Shown piece by piece: positions 27,578-35,128 of a DNA stretch of 63,920 nt. The position numbers and the translations under genes were made by a program. The notes beneath the pieces were generated by a model. That model was given only the letters and a program-made list of their open reading frames with translations. It searched no databases and had not been told where the DNA came from. This DNA comes from Ruminiclostridium sp. (lineage in GTDB: Bacteria > Bacillota > Clostridia > Oscillospirales > Ruminococcaceae), in contig JAGALB010000008.1 of NCBI GenBank assembly GCA_017625405.1, positions 1 through 63,920 of the forward strand. The letters are read 5' to 3'. Within the stretch, counting starts at the first letter, position 1, and every line of letters starts with the position of its first letter.

Positions 27578-27597
27578 TTTAGTTCACACCTTTCATG

Positions 27598-28053
27598 TCA
27601 GAATAGGGTTTTGTCAAGAGTGAAAGTAATCCACTCGTTTTCGTTTTTCATTCCCTGCGCTTTGTAGAATTCAGCGGAAGCCTTGTTCCAGTCGGCACAT
27701 TTCAGCTCAATCTGTTCGCAGTCAGTATCCTTTGCAATTTCTCTTGCCTTGTTCAGCAGCACCTTGCCGAGTCCTTTTCCGCGATATTCCTCACGGACAT
27801 ACAAATCCTCAATATAAAGGATTTTTCTGCCTGTAAAGGTTGTGAGCTTAAAAAAGAAATTCATTATGCCCGAAGGCTTTCCGTCGTAGTAAAGAGTGTA
27901 GCTCAGCAGCATTCCGCTGTCAATAAGCTCTTTCAGTCTGTCCTCGGTAGTTGTGAAAATACTGAGGGCGTTATGGTGAGCCATAAGCTCACGGGTGAGC
28001 ATATAAGCGGTTTTGCTGTCTGCGGCGGTATTTTTGATTACTTCAGAATTCAT
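27598..28053 (-). CDS. GNAT family N-acetyltransferase
   Basis: A 151-residue acetyltransferase with the acetyl-CoA loop REEYRGKGLGKVLL and the C-terminal ADWNKASAEFYKAQGM. ATG 28053 starts one base after the asd stop codon, so it is probably coupled to asd. Placement inside a lysine operon might mean an amine or amino acid substrate, but nothing in the sequence shows it. Confidence 0.85.
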   Translation of the reverse strand: MNSEVIKNTAADSKTAYMLTRELMAHHNALSIFTTTEDRLKELIDSGMLLSYTLYYDGKPSGIMNFFFKLTTFTGRKILYIEDLYVREEYRGKGLGKVLLNKAREIAKDTDCEQIELKCADWNKASAEFYKAQGMKNENEWITFTLDKTLF

Positions 28054-28054
28054 A

Positions 28055-29134
28055 TCAGTCAAAGTAACCCTTTGCAGCGTAAAGCTCAGCCATAAGAACA
28101 GCACCGCCTGCAGCGCCTCTTAATGTGTTGTGGGAAAGACATACAAACTTGTAGTCGTACTGTGTATCTTCTCTTAAACGGCCGATGGAAACTGCCATAC
28201 CGTTTTCAAGATTTCTGTGAACCTTAGCCTGGGGGAAGTTATCTTCTTCAAAGTAGTTGAGGAACTGCTTGGGAGCAGAGGGGAGGTCGAGTTCCTGGGG
28301 AACGCCCTTGAACTGCTTCCAGATGTCGAGGATTTCTTCCTTGCTGGGCTTGTTTTCAAACTTTACGAATACAGCTGCGAAGTGACCGTTGGAAACGGGA
28401 ACACGTAAGCACTGTGTTGTGATAGAGGGAGAATCAGCCTTTACAATCTTGCCGTCCTTGATTTCGCCCCATACCTTTAAGGGTTCCTGTTCGGACTTTT
28501 CTTCTTCACCGCCGATGAAGGGGATAAGGTTATCTACCATTTCAGGCCATGTTTCAAAAGTCTTGCCTGCGCCGGAAATTGCCTGGTATGTGCATGCGAG
28601 AATATTCTTGATACCGTACTTTCTTAAAGGAGAGAGTGCGGGAACGTAGCTCTGGATAGAGCAGTTGGACTTAACGGAGATGAAGCCTCTCTTTGTGCCG
28701 AGACGCTTCTTCTGGTCAGCAACGATAGCCATGTGTTCATCGTTGATTTCAGGGATGATCATAGGAACGTCATCTGTGAAACGGTGTGCGGAGTTGTTGG
28801 ACATAACAGGGCATTCGTGCTTTGCGTAAGCTTCTTCAAGAGCCTTGATTTCGTCCTTCTTCATATCTACTGCGCAGAATACGAAGTCAACCTCAGCTGC
28901 AATCTTTTCGATGTCAGCAGTAGCGTCCATAACAACGATGTCAGCCATTGATTCGGGCATGGGCTTTTCTTCGATAAGCCATTTCTTTACTGCGTCCTTA
29001 TATTTCTTTCCTGCGGAACGGGGGGAAGCTGCAAGGGTTGTAACCTTGAACCAGGGGTGATTTTCAAGAAGAACTGCGAAACGCTGTCCTACCATACCTG
29101 TTGCGCCGATAATACCTACTTTGTACTGTTTCAT
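28055..29134 (-). CDS. asd: Aspartate-semialdehyde dehydrogenase
   Basis: Reduces aspartyl phosphate to aspartate semialdehyde. The 359-residue length, GATGMVGQRF at the N-terminus and catalytic cysteine in KSNCSIQ mark the archaeal/fungal-type subgroup rather than the shorter E. coli form. ATG 29134 starts MKQYKVGIIGATGM; longer readings run into the riboswitch expression platform. First gene of the unit behind the lysine riboswitch. Confidence 0.96.
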   Translation of the reverse strand: MKQYKVGIIGATGMVGQRFAVLLENHPWFKVTTLAASPRSAGKKYKDAVKKWLIEEKPMPESMADIVVMDATADIEKIAAEVDFVFCAVDMKKDEIKALEEAYAKHECPVMSNNSAHRFTDDVPMIIPEINDEHMAIVADQKKRLGTKRGFISVKSNCSIQSYVPALSPLRKYGIKNILACTYQAISGAGKTFETWPEMVDNLIPFIGGEEEKSEQEPLKVWGEIKDGKIVKADSPSITTQCLRVPVSNGHFAAVFVKFENKPSKEEILDIWKQFKGVPQELDLPSAPKQFLNYFEEDNFPQAKVHRNLENGMAVSIGRLREDTQYDYKFVCLSHNTLRGAAGGAVLMAELYAAKGYFD

Positions 29135-29170
29135 TTTAAATTCCAGCCTTTCTTCTGTTGTATAAATTAT

Positions 29171-29194
29171 AAAAAAAACCGACATTAAGCCGGT
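29171..29194 (-). terminator. Expression-platform terminator of the lysine riboswitch
   Basis: On the minus strand ACCGGC, loop TTAAT, GTCGGT (one G-U pair) is followed by eight T residues (29178-29171), just before the asd start. Confidence 0.85.
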
Positions 29195-29220
29195 CATCAA
29201 ACAAAAATAGTTTTATTTGA

Positions 29221-29381
29221 CGATAGCTCTCCATCACATGATGACAATCGTACGCCTGTTCGACGGACAACCAGGATTACGCGTCACAGCTCACGCAACC
29301 TTCGGCAATATCCCCTTTCACACAGGCAACAGGCTGAACTGTTGACGCCGGTGCTACTGATGAATAATGCGCCTCTATCTG
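29221..29381 (-). promoter_or_regulatory. Lysine riboswitch (L-box) aptamer
   Basis: On the minus strand the element opens with GATAGAGGCGC and closes with GGAGAGCTATCG, the P1 signature of lysine riboswitches. AGTAGCACCGGCG and GGGGATATTGCCGAAGG match internal conserved blocks. The terminator at 29171-29194 follows, so lysine binding is expected to stop transcription before asd. No gene lies in 29135-29605 apart from this control region and the next promoter. Confidence 0.93.
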
Positions 29382-29387
29382 AAAATC

Positions 29388-29416
29388 ATTTTACCATATA
29401 GAAAAGGCTTTGTCAA
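29388..29416 (-). promoter_or_regulatory. Promoter of the lysine riboswitch operon
   Basis: TTGACA (29416-29411), 17 bases, TAAAAT (29393-29388) on the minus strand. The transcript would begin just before the aptamer. Confidence 0.85.
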
Positions 29417-29532
29417 CAGTTTTTTTAACATATTATGCGGTATAATTACAAAAGTTTCCGTGCATATTTATGCAGTAATATGTCACAGTTCAGAAAGTGA
29501 ATAAAAAGATTGCACAAAAAAAGAGGAAATTG

Positions 29533-29561
29533 TTGACAATAGACAAAAATCTTGGTATAAT
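29533..29561 (+). promoter_or_regulatory. Perfect extended sigma-A promoter of the DUF1508 gene
   Basis: TTGACA (29533-29538), 17 bases, TATAAT (29556-29561) preceded by TGG. Both hexamers are consensus and the -10 is extended, so high expression is expected. Confidence 0.85.
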
Positions 29562-29605
29562 AAAGCAAAGGGGTCACCCTTAAATTCAGAAAGGAATTGA
29601 TAAAA

Positions 29606-29983
29606 ATGGGCAAGTTTGCAATTAAAAAGACTAACACAGGCTATACAATCAGCCTTAAGGCAGGTAACGGTGAAGTAATCGGCATCGGCGGCGAAGTTTT
29701 CAGCTCTCTCAAGAGTGCGGAAAACAGCATCGAGAGCATCAAGAAGAATGCTCCTGTTGCAAATATCGAAGACCAGACAATTGAAGGCTTTGAAGCTCAG
29801 AAGCACCCCAAGTTTGAAATTTACAAGGATAACGCAGGTGAATTCCGCTTCCGCTTAAAGGCAAAGAACGGTGAACCTATCTTAGCTTCCGAAGGCTATA
29901 AGGCAAAGGACAGCTGCAAGAACGGTATCGCAAGCGTAGTCAAGAACGCTCCCGAAGCTGAAGTAATCCAGCCTGAAGAATAA
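29606..29983 (+). CDS. DUF1508 (YegP family) protein with two tandem repeats
   Basis: A small soluble protein of about 125 residues built from two copies of the YegP fold, a repeat of roughly 50 residues. Repeat 1 has GKFAIKKTNTGYTISLKAGNGEVI and SSLKSAENSIESIKKNA; repeat 2 has PKFEIYKDNAGEFRFRLKAKNGE and KAKDSCKNGIASVVKNA. The function of the family is unknown. The ATG at 29606 is ten bases after AAAGGA; an upstream TTG overlaps it. It has its own very strong promoter and terminator, so it is monocistronic and probably abundant. Confidence 0.88.
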   Translation: MGKFAIKKTNTGYTISLKAGNGEVIGIGGEVFSSLKSAENSIESIKKNAPVANIEDQTIEGFEAQKHPKFEIYKDNAGEFRFRLKAKNGEPILASEGYKAKDSCKNGIASVVKNAPEAEVIQPEE

Positions 29984-29997
29984 TTCAATACATAAAA

Positions 29998-30027
29998 ACG
30001 GCGGCACAAGGCGTGCCGCCGTTTTTT
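29998..30027 (+). terminator. Terminator of the DUF1508 gene
   Basis: ACGGCGGCAC (29998-30007), loop AAGGC, GTGCCGCCGT (30013-30022), then a T run. The GGCGGCAC core is the same as the 3' half of the dispersed repeat family. Confidence 0.9.
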
Positions 30028-30066
30028 ATGAAGGATGAAAAAATATTGCATATTTTTCAGAAAAAC

Positions 30067-30096
30067 GTGACAATAGCGGTGTAAAAATTGTATTAT
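30067..30096 (+). promoter_or_regulatory. Probable promoter of the sigma factor operon
   Basis: GTGACA (30067-30072), 18 bases, TATTAT (30091-30096). It is sigma-A-like, but an ECF-type autoregulated promoter could overlap. Confidence 0.5.
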
Positions 30097-30130
30097 AGAC
30101 AGGACGTCCGAAAAAAGGAGAGTAACGGAG

Positions 30131-30622
30131 GTGAGAAGGATTACCGCACAGGAATTTGAATATTACGTCAGCACTTTCAGCGGAGCCGTGTTCCGCACGG
30201 CGATGTGCTACACGAAAAACAAGGCTGATGCCGACGACATAATGCAGGAAGTTTTCCTGAAACTTTATACGGCAGATACATATTTTGAGAATGATACACA
30301 TGCAAAGGCGTGGCTTATAAAGGTGACGGCGAATATGTGCAGAAATATGCTGAAAAACCCGTGGAAAAAGCTGATACAGCCCATAGAAGCGGCAGAAAAT
30401 ATGCCTGCTGAAAGCGAAAGGAAAAGCGGTCTTGTTGATATCGTAATGAAAATGAAATCAAAGAACCGTATTGTGCTTTACATGCACTATTTTGAGGGCT
30501 ACACCACAAGGGAAATAGCAGAAATTCTCGGTATAAAGGAAAATGCGGTGACTTCTCAACTCTACCGTGGAAGAAAACAGCTTAAGGACCTGCTTTTGAA
30601 GGAGGGCTATGATGAACTATAA
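30131..30622 (+). CDS. ECF-type RNA polymerase sigma factor
   Basis: A 163-residue sigma-70 family protein with region 2 (FRTAMCYTKNKADADDIMQEVFLKLY) and region 4 (LYMHYFEGYTTREIAEILGIKENAVTSQLYRGRKQLK) and no regions 1 or 3. The start is GTG 30131, ten bases after GGAG. The next gene overlaps it by 11 bases and encodes a single-pass membrane protein, as expected for a sigma/anti-sigma pair. Confidence 0.9.
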   Translation: MRRITAQEFEYYVSTFSGAVFRTAMCYTKNKADADDIMQEVFLKLYTADTYFENDTHAKAWLIKVTANMCRNMLKNPWKKLIQPIEAAENMPAESERKSGLVDIVMKMKSKNRIVLYMHYFEGYTTREIAEILGIKENAVTSQLYRGRKQLKDLLLKEGYDEL

Positions 30623-31844
30623 GAAAATATTTGACGACTCCTTTTCCACGCTTGCTCCCCTGACAGCTAACGAAGAAATCATAAGAAACGTTACGGAAAG
30701 GGCGGAAAAAATGGAAAAGAAGAAAAGAATCAGCATAAAGAAGCCTGTTATCGCAGTATGTGCGGCAGTAGCGGCGGTGGCTGTGGGGACAATTTCGGTA
30801 GGCGCGGCGACAGGCTGGGGCTATATTGACTATTTCAAGAATATGTTCGCTCAAAATTATGAGGGCAGCGTTGCAGTGAATACCGAAATTAAGGAAGTTC
30901 CTGTGCAGACAACCGCAGAATATCAGGATATTTCTGAAAATACAACCGCTTCTGAATCAACAGCGCAGACAACCGAAAAGATAGAATACATGCCTGAACA
31001 GCCTATCGGCACTTTTGATTTTGAAAAGCACGGCAAGGCACTTGATTTAACCATGGAGGGCGATGGTGTAACCGCAACTGTTGACGGAATACTGGTTTAT
31101 GACGATATGTGCTATCTCATGTATACAGTTGAAGCAACTGACGAGCTGTTACAGAAAACAAACGGCGAAATCCCGGGGCTGAGAATTGATTTCGGTCATT
31201 TCGGCTTCAGGGTAGACGGAAAAATCGCAGGGGGTATGGGTTATTCAACAGGCAGTCTTTCCGTGGAAGGCAACAAGAGAACAGGCTTTATAGAAATCGA
31301 ATATGACAACGTTGATATGGCGGGCAAAACCCTCAATATTACCTTTATTTCCGAAGCATATTCGGATGGAAACTATACGGAGATTCTCAATCAGAAGCAG
31401 GATATTCCTGTGGATTTTCCCGTTTCCGAAACTATTGAAAGAGAGCTTGGCACAGCTGTAAAAACAGAGACCTTTGATGGTACTCTGCTTAAGGCAAGAG
31501 TTTCAGGCTTCAGGACAATGCTTTTCTTTGACGGTGTTACAACTGTTCTTATGCCCGATTACTCAAAGCTTACTCCCGAACAGATTAAAGACGAAGAATA
31601 CATAAAATCCATTGAACCTGAAAAATCTGCAGCTGAAAGCTTAAGAGATGAGCTGATACCCGACGAAAAGGCAGTTGTAACTCTTAAAGACGGTACAATC
31701 GTTATGGCAAAAACAGAACAAACACACAGCACTCAGGAGGGCAGCAGTATAACAACAGAAATCGAACTGAGATATACCTATCCTGTTTATCCCAGCGATA
31801 TTGAAAGCATTTCATTCAGTGATTACAGCATAGCTATTGAATAA
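30612..31844 (+). CDS. DUF4179-type membrane protein, probable anti-sigma factor
   Basis: A 410-residue protein with a short cytoplasmic N-terminus (about 1-48), one transmembrane helix (about 49-73, PVIAVCAAVAAVAVGTISVGAA) and a large extracellular part. The region after the helix, with GWGYIDYFKNMFA, fits DUF4179 proteins coded beside ECF sigma factors. A Thr/Glu-rich linker follows at about 95-125. ATG codons lie at 30609 and 30612; the second is six bases from GGAGG. Control of the upstream sigma factor is inferred from gene overlap and topology. Confidence 0.8.
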   Translation: MNYKKIFDDSFSTLAPLTANEEIIRNVTERAEKMEKKKRISIKKPVIAVCAAVAAVAVGTISVGAATGWGYIDYFKNMFAQNYEGSVAVNTEIKEVPVQTTAEYQDISENTTASESTAQTTEKIEYMPEQPIGTFDFEKHGKALDLTMEGDGVTATVDGILVYDDMCYLMYTVEATDELLQKTNGEIPGLRIDFGHFGFRVDGKIAGGMGYSTGSLSVEGNKRTGFIEIEYDNVDMAGKTLNITFISEAYSDGNYTEILNQKQDIPVDFPVSETIERELGTAVKTETFDGTLLKARVSGFRTMLFFDGVTTVLMPDYSKLTPEQIKDEEYIKSIEPEKSAAESLRDELIPDEKAVVTLKDGTIVMAKTEQTHSTQEGSSITTEIELRYTYPVYPSDIESISFSDYSIAIE

Positions 31845-31851
31845 CAAAACA

Positions 31852-31878
31852 GGCGGCACAACGTGCCGCCGTTTTTTT
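31852..31878 (+). terminator. Terminator between the DUF4179 gene and convergent spoIVA
   Basis: GGCGGCAC (31852-31859), loop AAC, GTGCCGCC (31863-31870), then G and a run of T. It is again the GGCGGCAC/GTGCCGCC stem. spoIVA ends inside the T run on the opposite strand. Confidence 0.85.
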
Positions 31879-33352
31879 ATAAAATAATACAGATAAGCCC
31901 GCCGCATCCTTCGTTGATGATACGTTCGATAGTTTCCTGAAGCTTGCCTCTTGCGTCGGAGGGCATACGGTAAAGCTTGTTGTGAAGCCCCTCGTTCACC
32001 AGCTCATGAAGGGATTTTCCGAAGATGTTGCTTTCCCAGATTTTGGTGGGGTTTTCTTCAAATTCCTTTAAAAGATAGTGAATCAGCTCTTCACTCTGAC
32101 GTTCCGAACCTACAACAGGTGAAACCTCTGTTTCGATATTTGCGGACATCATGTGGATAGACGGAGCCTGTGCCCTGAGTCTTACACCATATTTTCCGCC
32201 CTGCTTTACAATTTCCGGCTCTGCAAGGGTAAGCTCGTTTATGTCGGGCATTACAATGCCGTAGCCTGTTGCCTGCACCTCGTCCAGAGCAGTCTTTACC
32301 TTCTCGTATTTCCGCTTGATTTCCGCAAGCTCTATCATGCATGGCATCAGATCCCCCTCGTCGTGAAGCTGAAGACCTGTTGTTTCTCCCAGAATCTGGT
32401 AGAAAAGCTCGTTCTTTACCTCGATTTTTACATAGCCTGCACCTTTTCCCAGATCAATTTCTTCAACCTCACAGCCTGAGATATGTTCGCAGTCAGAAAG
32501 GCGGCAGGTAATGCCCTTGATTTCCGAGATGGAGCTTATGCTTCCTGCGGATTCTTTAAGTGAGCTGAAAATTTCTTTTTTCAGCCAGTGTTCCTTGTCG
32601 AGAACAGTAAGCCAGCGTGGAATTTTCACGGCGATTTCCTTTACAGGAAACTGCAGAAGGATTTCGGTCAGAATTTCCTTGATTTCCTGTTCGCCGATTT
32701 CAAGACAGTTGAGCGGAATAACAGGCTTTCCATATTTTTCTGAAAGCTCAGCCGCAAGAGCCTTGCTTTCCTCGCTGCCGGGATTCTTGCAGTTCATTAC
32801 GACTGCAAAGGGCTTGTTTATTTCCGTAAGTTCGGCTACAACACGTGCTTCTGCTTCTGCGTACTCCTCTCTGGGAATATCAGAAATGCTGCCGTCGGTT
32901 GTTACTACAAGACCGATTGTGGAATGCTCGTTGATGACTTTCTGTGTGCCCACCTCTGCCGCCATATTGAACGGAATTTCGGTGTCAAACCAGGGAGTCA
33001 TAACCATTCTGGGCTGCTCGTTTTCGATATAGCCGATTGAACTGGGAACAATATATCCCACGCAGTCAATAAGACGCACGTTCATGAAGGTGTTATCGTC
33101 AAGATGGATTGAAATTGCTTCTTCGGGTACGAATTTCGGCTCTGTGGTCATAATGGTTTTTCCTGCCGCACCCTGAGGAAGCTCATCAACCGCACGTTCA
33201 CGGCGGTAGGTGCTTTCGATGTTGGGGATTACCACCGACTGCATAAAGCGGCTGATGAAGGTTGATTTACCTGAACGGACAGGTCCTACTACACCAATAT
33301 AGATATTTCCGTCCGTTCTCATGGAAATATCGTGATAAATGGAATTATTCAT
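31877..33352 (-). CDS. spoIVA: Stage IV sporulation protein A, spore coat basement-layer ATPase
   Basis: SpoIVA is a mother-cell ATPase that polymerises on the forespore surface and anchors the coat. The 491-residue protein aligns along its length with the B. subtilis protein. It has Walker A GPVRSGKST (23-31), LPQGAAGKTIMTTEPKFVP, VDCVGY as Walker B, EHSTIGLVVTTDG and the C-terminal IINEGCGGLICIIL. ATG 33352 follows GAGGAGG; a start six codons earlier is unneeded. It lies ten bases downstream of sipL. Confidence 0.97.
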   Translation of the reverse strand: MNNSIYHDISMRTDGNIYIGVVGPVRSGKSTFISRFMQSVVIPNIESTYRRERAVDELPQGAAGKTIMTTEPKFVPEEAISIHLDDNTFMNVRLIDCVGYIVPSSIGYIENEQPRMVMTPWFDTEIPFNMAAEVGTQKVINEHSTIGLVVTTDGSISDIPREEYAEAEARVVAELTEINKPFAVVMNCKNPGSEESKALAAELSEKYGKPVIPLNCLEIGEQEIKEILTEILLQFPVKEIAVKIPRWLTVLDKEHWLKKEIFSSLKESAGSISSISEIKGITCRLSDCEHISGCEVEEIDLGKGAGYVKIEVKNELFYQILGETTGLQLHDEGDLMPCMIELAEIKRKYEKVKTALDEVQATGYGIVMPDINELTLAEPEIVKQGGKYGVRLRAQAPSIHMMSANIETEVSPVVGSERQSEELIHYLLKEFEENPTKIWESNIFGKSLHELVNEGLHNKLYRMPSDARGKLQETIERIINEGCGGLICIIL

Positions 33353-33362
33353 ACGTTCCTCC

Positions 33363-34910
33363 TCAGACAATGGGAATCAGCAGCATACAGGGCGCTGAAA
33401 GCTGTTCTTCTTCCAGTTCGTTTTCGGCTATTACCGCAGAAACACCTGAATTGTACCGCTTGGCAATATCCCAGATTTTTTCGCCCTTTTCTGCGTAGTA
33501 AAGTTTCAGGGCATAGTCGCTGTCCTTTTTAAGGGGCTTTTCTTCGGCAATTGTAATTTCGCTTACTGCACATACTGTGCTTACCTTGTATACAAGCCCC
33601 TGGACTGAAAGCTGAATCTGAACATCAGCGGTATGGTCGCCTGTAATTGAATAGCTTACGTTGTTTACTCCTGCGGTCACATCAGCGGAGTAGGCGCCGA
33701 TTTCAGCTTCGGTGTCGGTTTCAATTTCAAAGGCCTCGCTCTTTTCCGTGAACAGCGGTCTGCCGTCGCTGTCCTTGCCGAAAAGCCAGATATTCATCTG
33801 TCCGCCCAGAATCATCTTTCCGCTTTGTTCCGAGCAGCGGTAGGTGCAGCCTGTAAGGTCGCACTTGCAGTCGTAAACCTCCGCCAGAATACCGTCGTTA
33901 TATTCAAGGGTTGATTTAAGTCCGTACTGAGATATTACACATGAGGGTGTATGCTCCAGCTTTACGGGTGTGCAGGTATGTGTGCATTCATAATCGGTGG
34001 AATAGATGTCGCACACGGGCGAAACAGAGATTTCCCTGTACGCATTCACCTTGCAGTCAATTGTGATTTCACAGCCCAGCAGTCTGTTTTCGCCGTCATC
34101 GCTCTGCTTGATTTCAAGGTCACAGTCCAGCACGTTCATTGTTGCAAAGCAGGTGTGTGAGTCTGTGATTCCGTCAACATCAATAATCTGACTCAGCGGA
34201 ACAACGGCTTCCATCACTTCTGTTTCAGTGCCTTCGCCAGCCTTGGTAAGGTATAATGCCCTGAGCTTTGCTTCGCCCTTGATTACCACCTTGTCGGCGA
34301 TAATTTTTGTATCGGTAACGCCTGCGTGACAGCTTACCGAAAGAATGGATGCGATACCGCCGCCTGTGCCTGTTTCAATATCTTCTCTTGCCACATACTG
34401 ACGGTCTGCGTAAAGGCGGCAGCCGCAGTAGGTTACCTCTTCCTTCCGTGCCTGAACGCCAAGCCCCGAAGCATCGGTGAGAATACTGCTTTCGGTGCAG
34501 CCTGTAACACGCACCTTGCAGCTTACCGCACCTCTGACATCAATGCGTCTTCCGCTTACGGCACGGCAGTTGCAGTAATCAGTTTTCTGGAAAAAGGTTA
34601 CTGCGGGTTTTTCCGCTGCCTTTGCAAGCTCTACCGTCTTGGAATAGGTGAATCTCTGTTCAACGCAGTTAATGCAGCTGCTGTTTTCCGACAGATACAG
34701 CACCTTTATGTATACAACCCCGTCAAGAAACAGCTGAGTTCCCGAAACGCTGTATGATACAATTCCCGGTGTGAGGGTGCATCTGAGTATCTTGAAGATG
34801 TCAGGGTAGTAATCGGGCAGAACGTAGTCAAATTCGACGCCCTGCTCCACCTGTCCGTCGCATACCGTTTCGGTGAGATAAACAGGTTCTTTATCAAGTA
34901 ACAGTTTCAT
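33363..34910 (-). CDS. sipL: SPOCS/LysM spore morphogenesis protein, SipL-like
   Basis: A 515-residue protein with several DUF3794 (SPOCS) modules, the first starting near residue 30 (VEFDYVLPDYYPDIFKILRC), and a C-terminal LysM domain (about 465-513, GEKIWDIAKRYN). This is the architecture of C. difficile SipL, which binds SpoIVA through its LysM domain and is needed for coat localisation. Its position directly before spoIVA agrees. It is rich in cysteine. ATG 34910 has GGAGG upstream. Confidence 0.9.
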   Translation of the reverse strand: MKLLLDKEPVYLTETVCDGQVEQGVEFDYVLPDYYPDIFKILRCTLTPGIVSYSVSGTQLFLDGVVYIKVLYLSENSSCINCVEQRFTYSKTVELAKAAEKPAVTFFQKTDYCNCRAVSGRRIDVRGAVSCKVRVTGCTESSILTDASGLGVQARKEEVTYCGCRLYADRQYVAREDIETGTGGGIASILSVSCHAGVTDTKIIADKVVIKGEAKLRALYLTKAGEGTETEVMEAVVPLSQIIDVDGITDSHTCFATMNVLDCDLEIKQSDDGENRLLGCEITIDCKVNAYREISVSPVCDIYSTDYECTHTCTPVKLEHTPSCVISQYGLKSTLEYNDGILAEVYDCKCDLTGCTYRCSEQSGKMILGGQMNIWLFGKDSDGRPLFTEKSEAFEIETDTEAEIGAYSADVTAGVNNVSYSITGDHTADVQIQLSVQGLVYKVSTVCAVSEITIAEEKPLKKDSDYALKLYYAEKGEKIWDIAKRYNSGVSAVIAENELEEEQLSAPCMLLIPIV

Positions 34911-34940
34911 GGTTTAACCTCCGTTTTCATTTTTCAAGAA

Positions 34941-34970
34941 ATTATATTCACCTGTTGTACGTGTTATGAC
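34941..34970 (-). promoter_or_regulatory. Candidate sigma-E promoter of sipL-spoIVA
   Basis: On the minus strand GTCATAA (34970-34964) and, about 16 bases on, GAATATAATT (-10 at 34949-34940) resemble the sigma-E pattern of TCATA and CATATAAT. spoIVA is sigma-E-dependent in Bacillus and Clostridioides. No sigma-A match is better placed. Confidence 0.5.
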
Positions 34971-35058
34971 AAGCAATGATTAAAAATTACGGATAGGCAC
35001 TTTTCGTAATCTTCAGATTATGTTTCTGACAAAATTTGCTTCAATATTACAAAAATAA

Positions 35059-35087
35059 TTGACAAATCTGCCGTAATGTGATAAAAT
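35059..35087 (+). promoter_or_regulatory. Promoter of the GGDEF-EAL gene
   Basis: TTGACA (35059-35064), 17 bases, TAAAAT (35082-35087) preceded by TGA, an extended -10. Confidence 0.8.
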
Positions 35088-35128
35088 ATTTTATTAATTG
35101 TAAAGATAAATGAAAGGGAGTGGATTGC

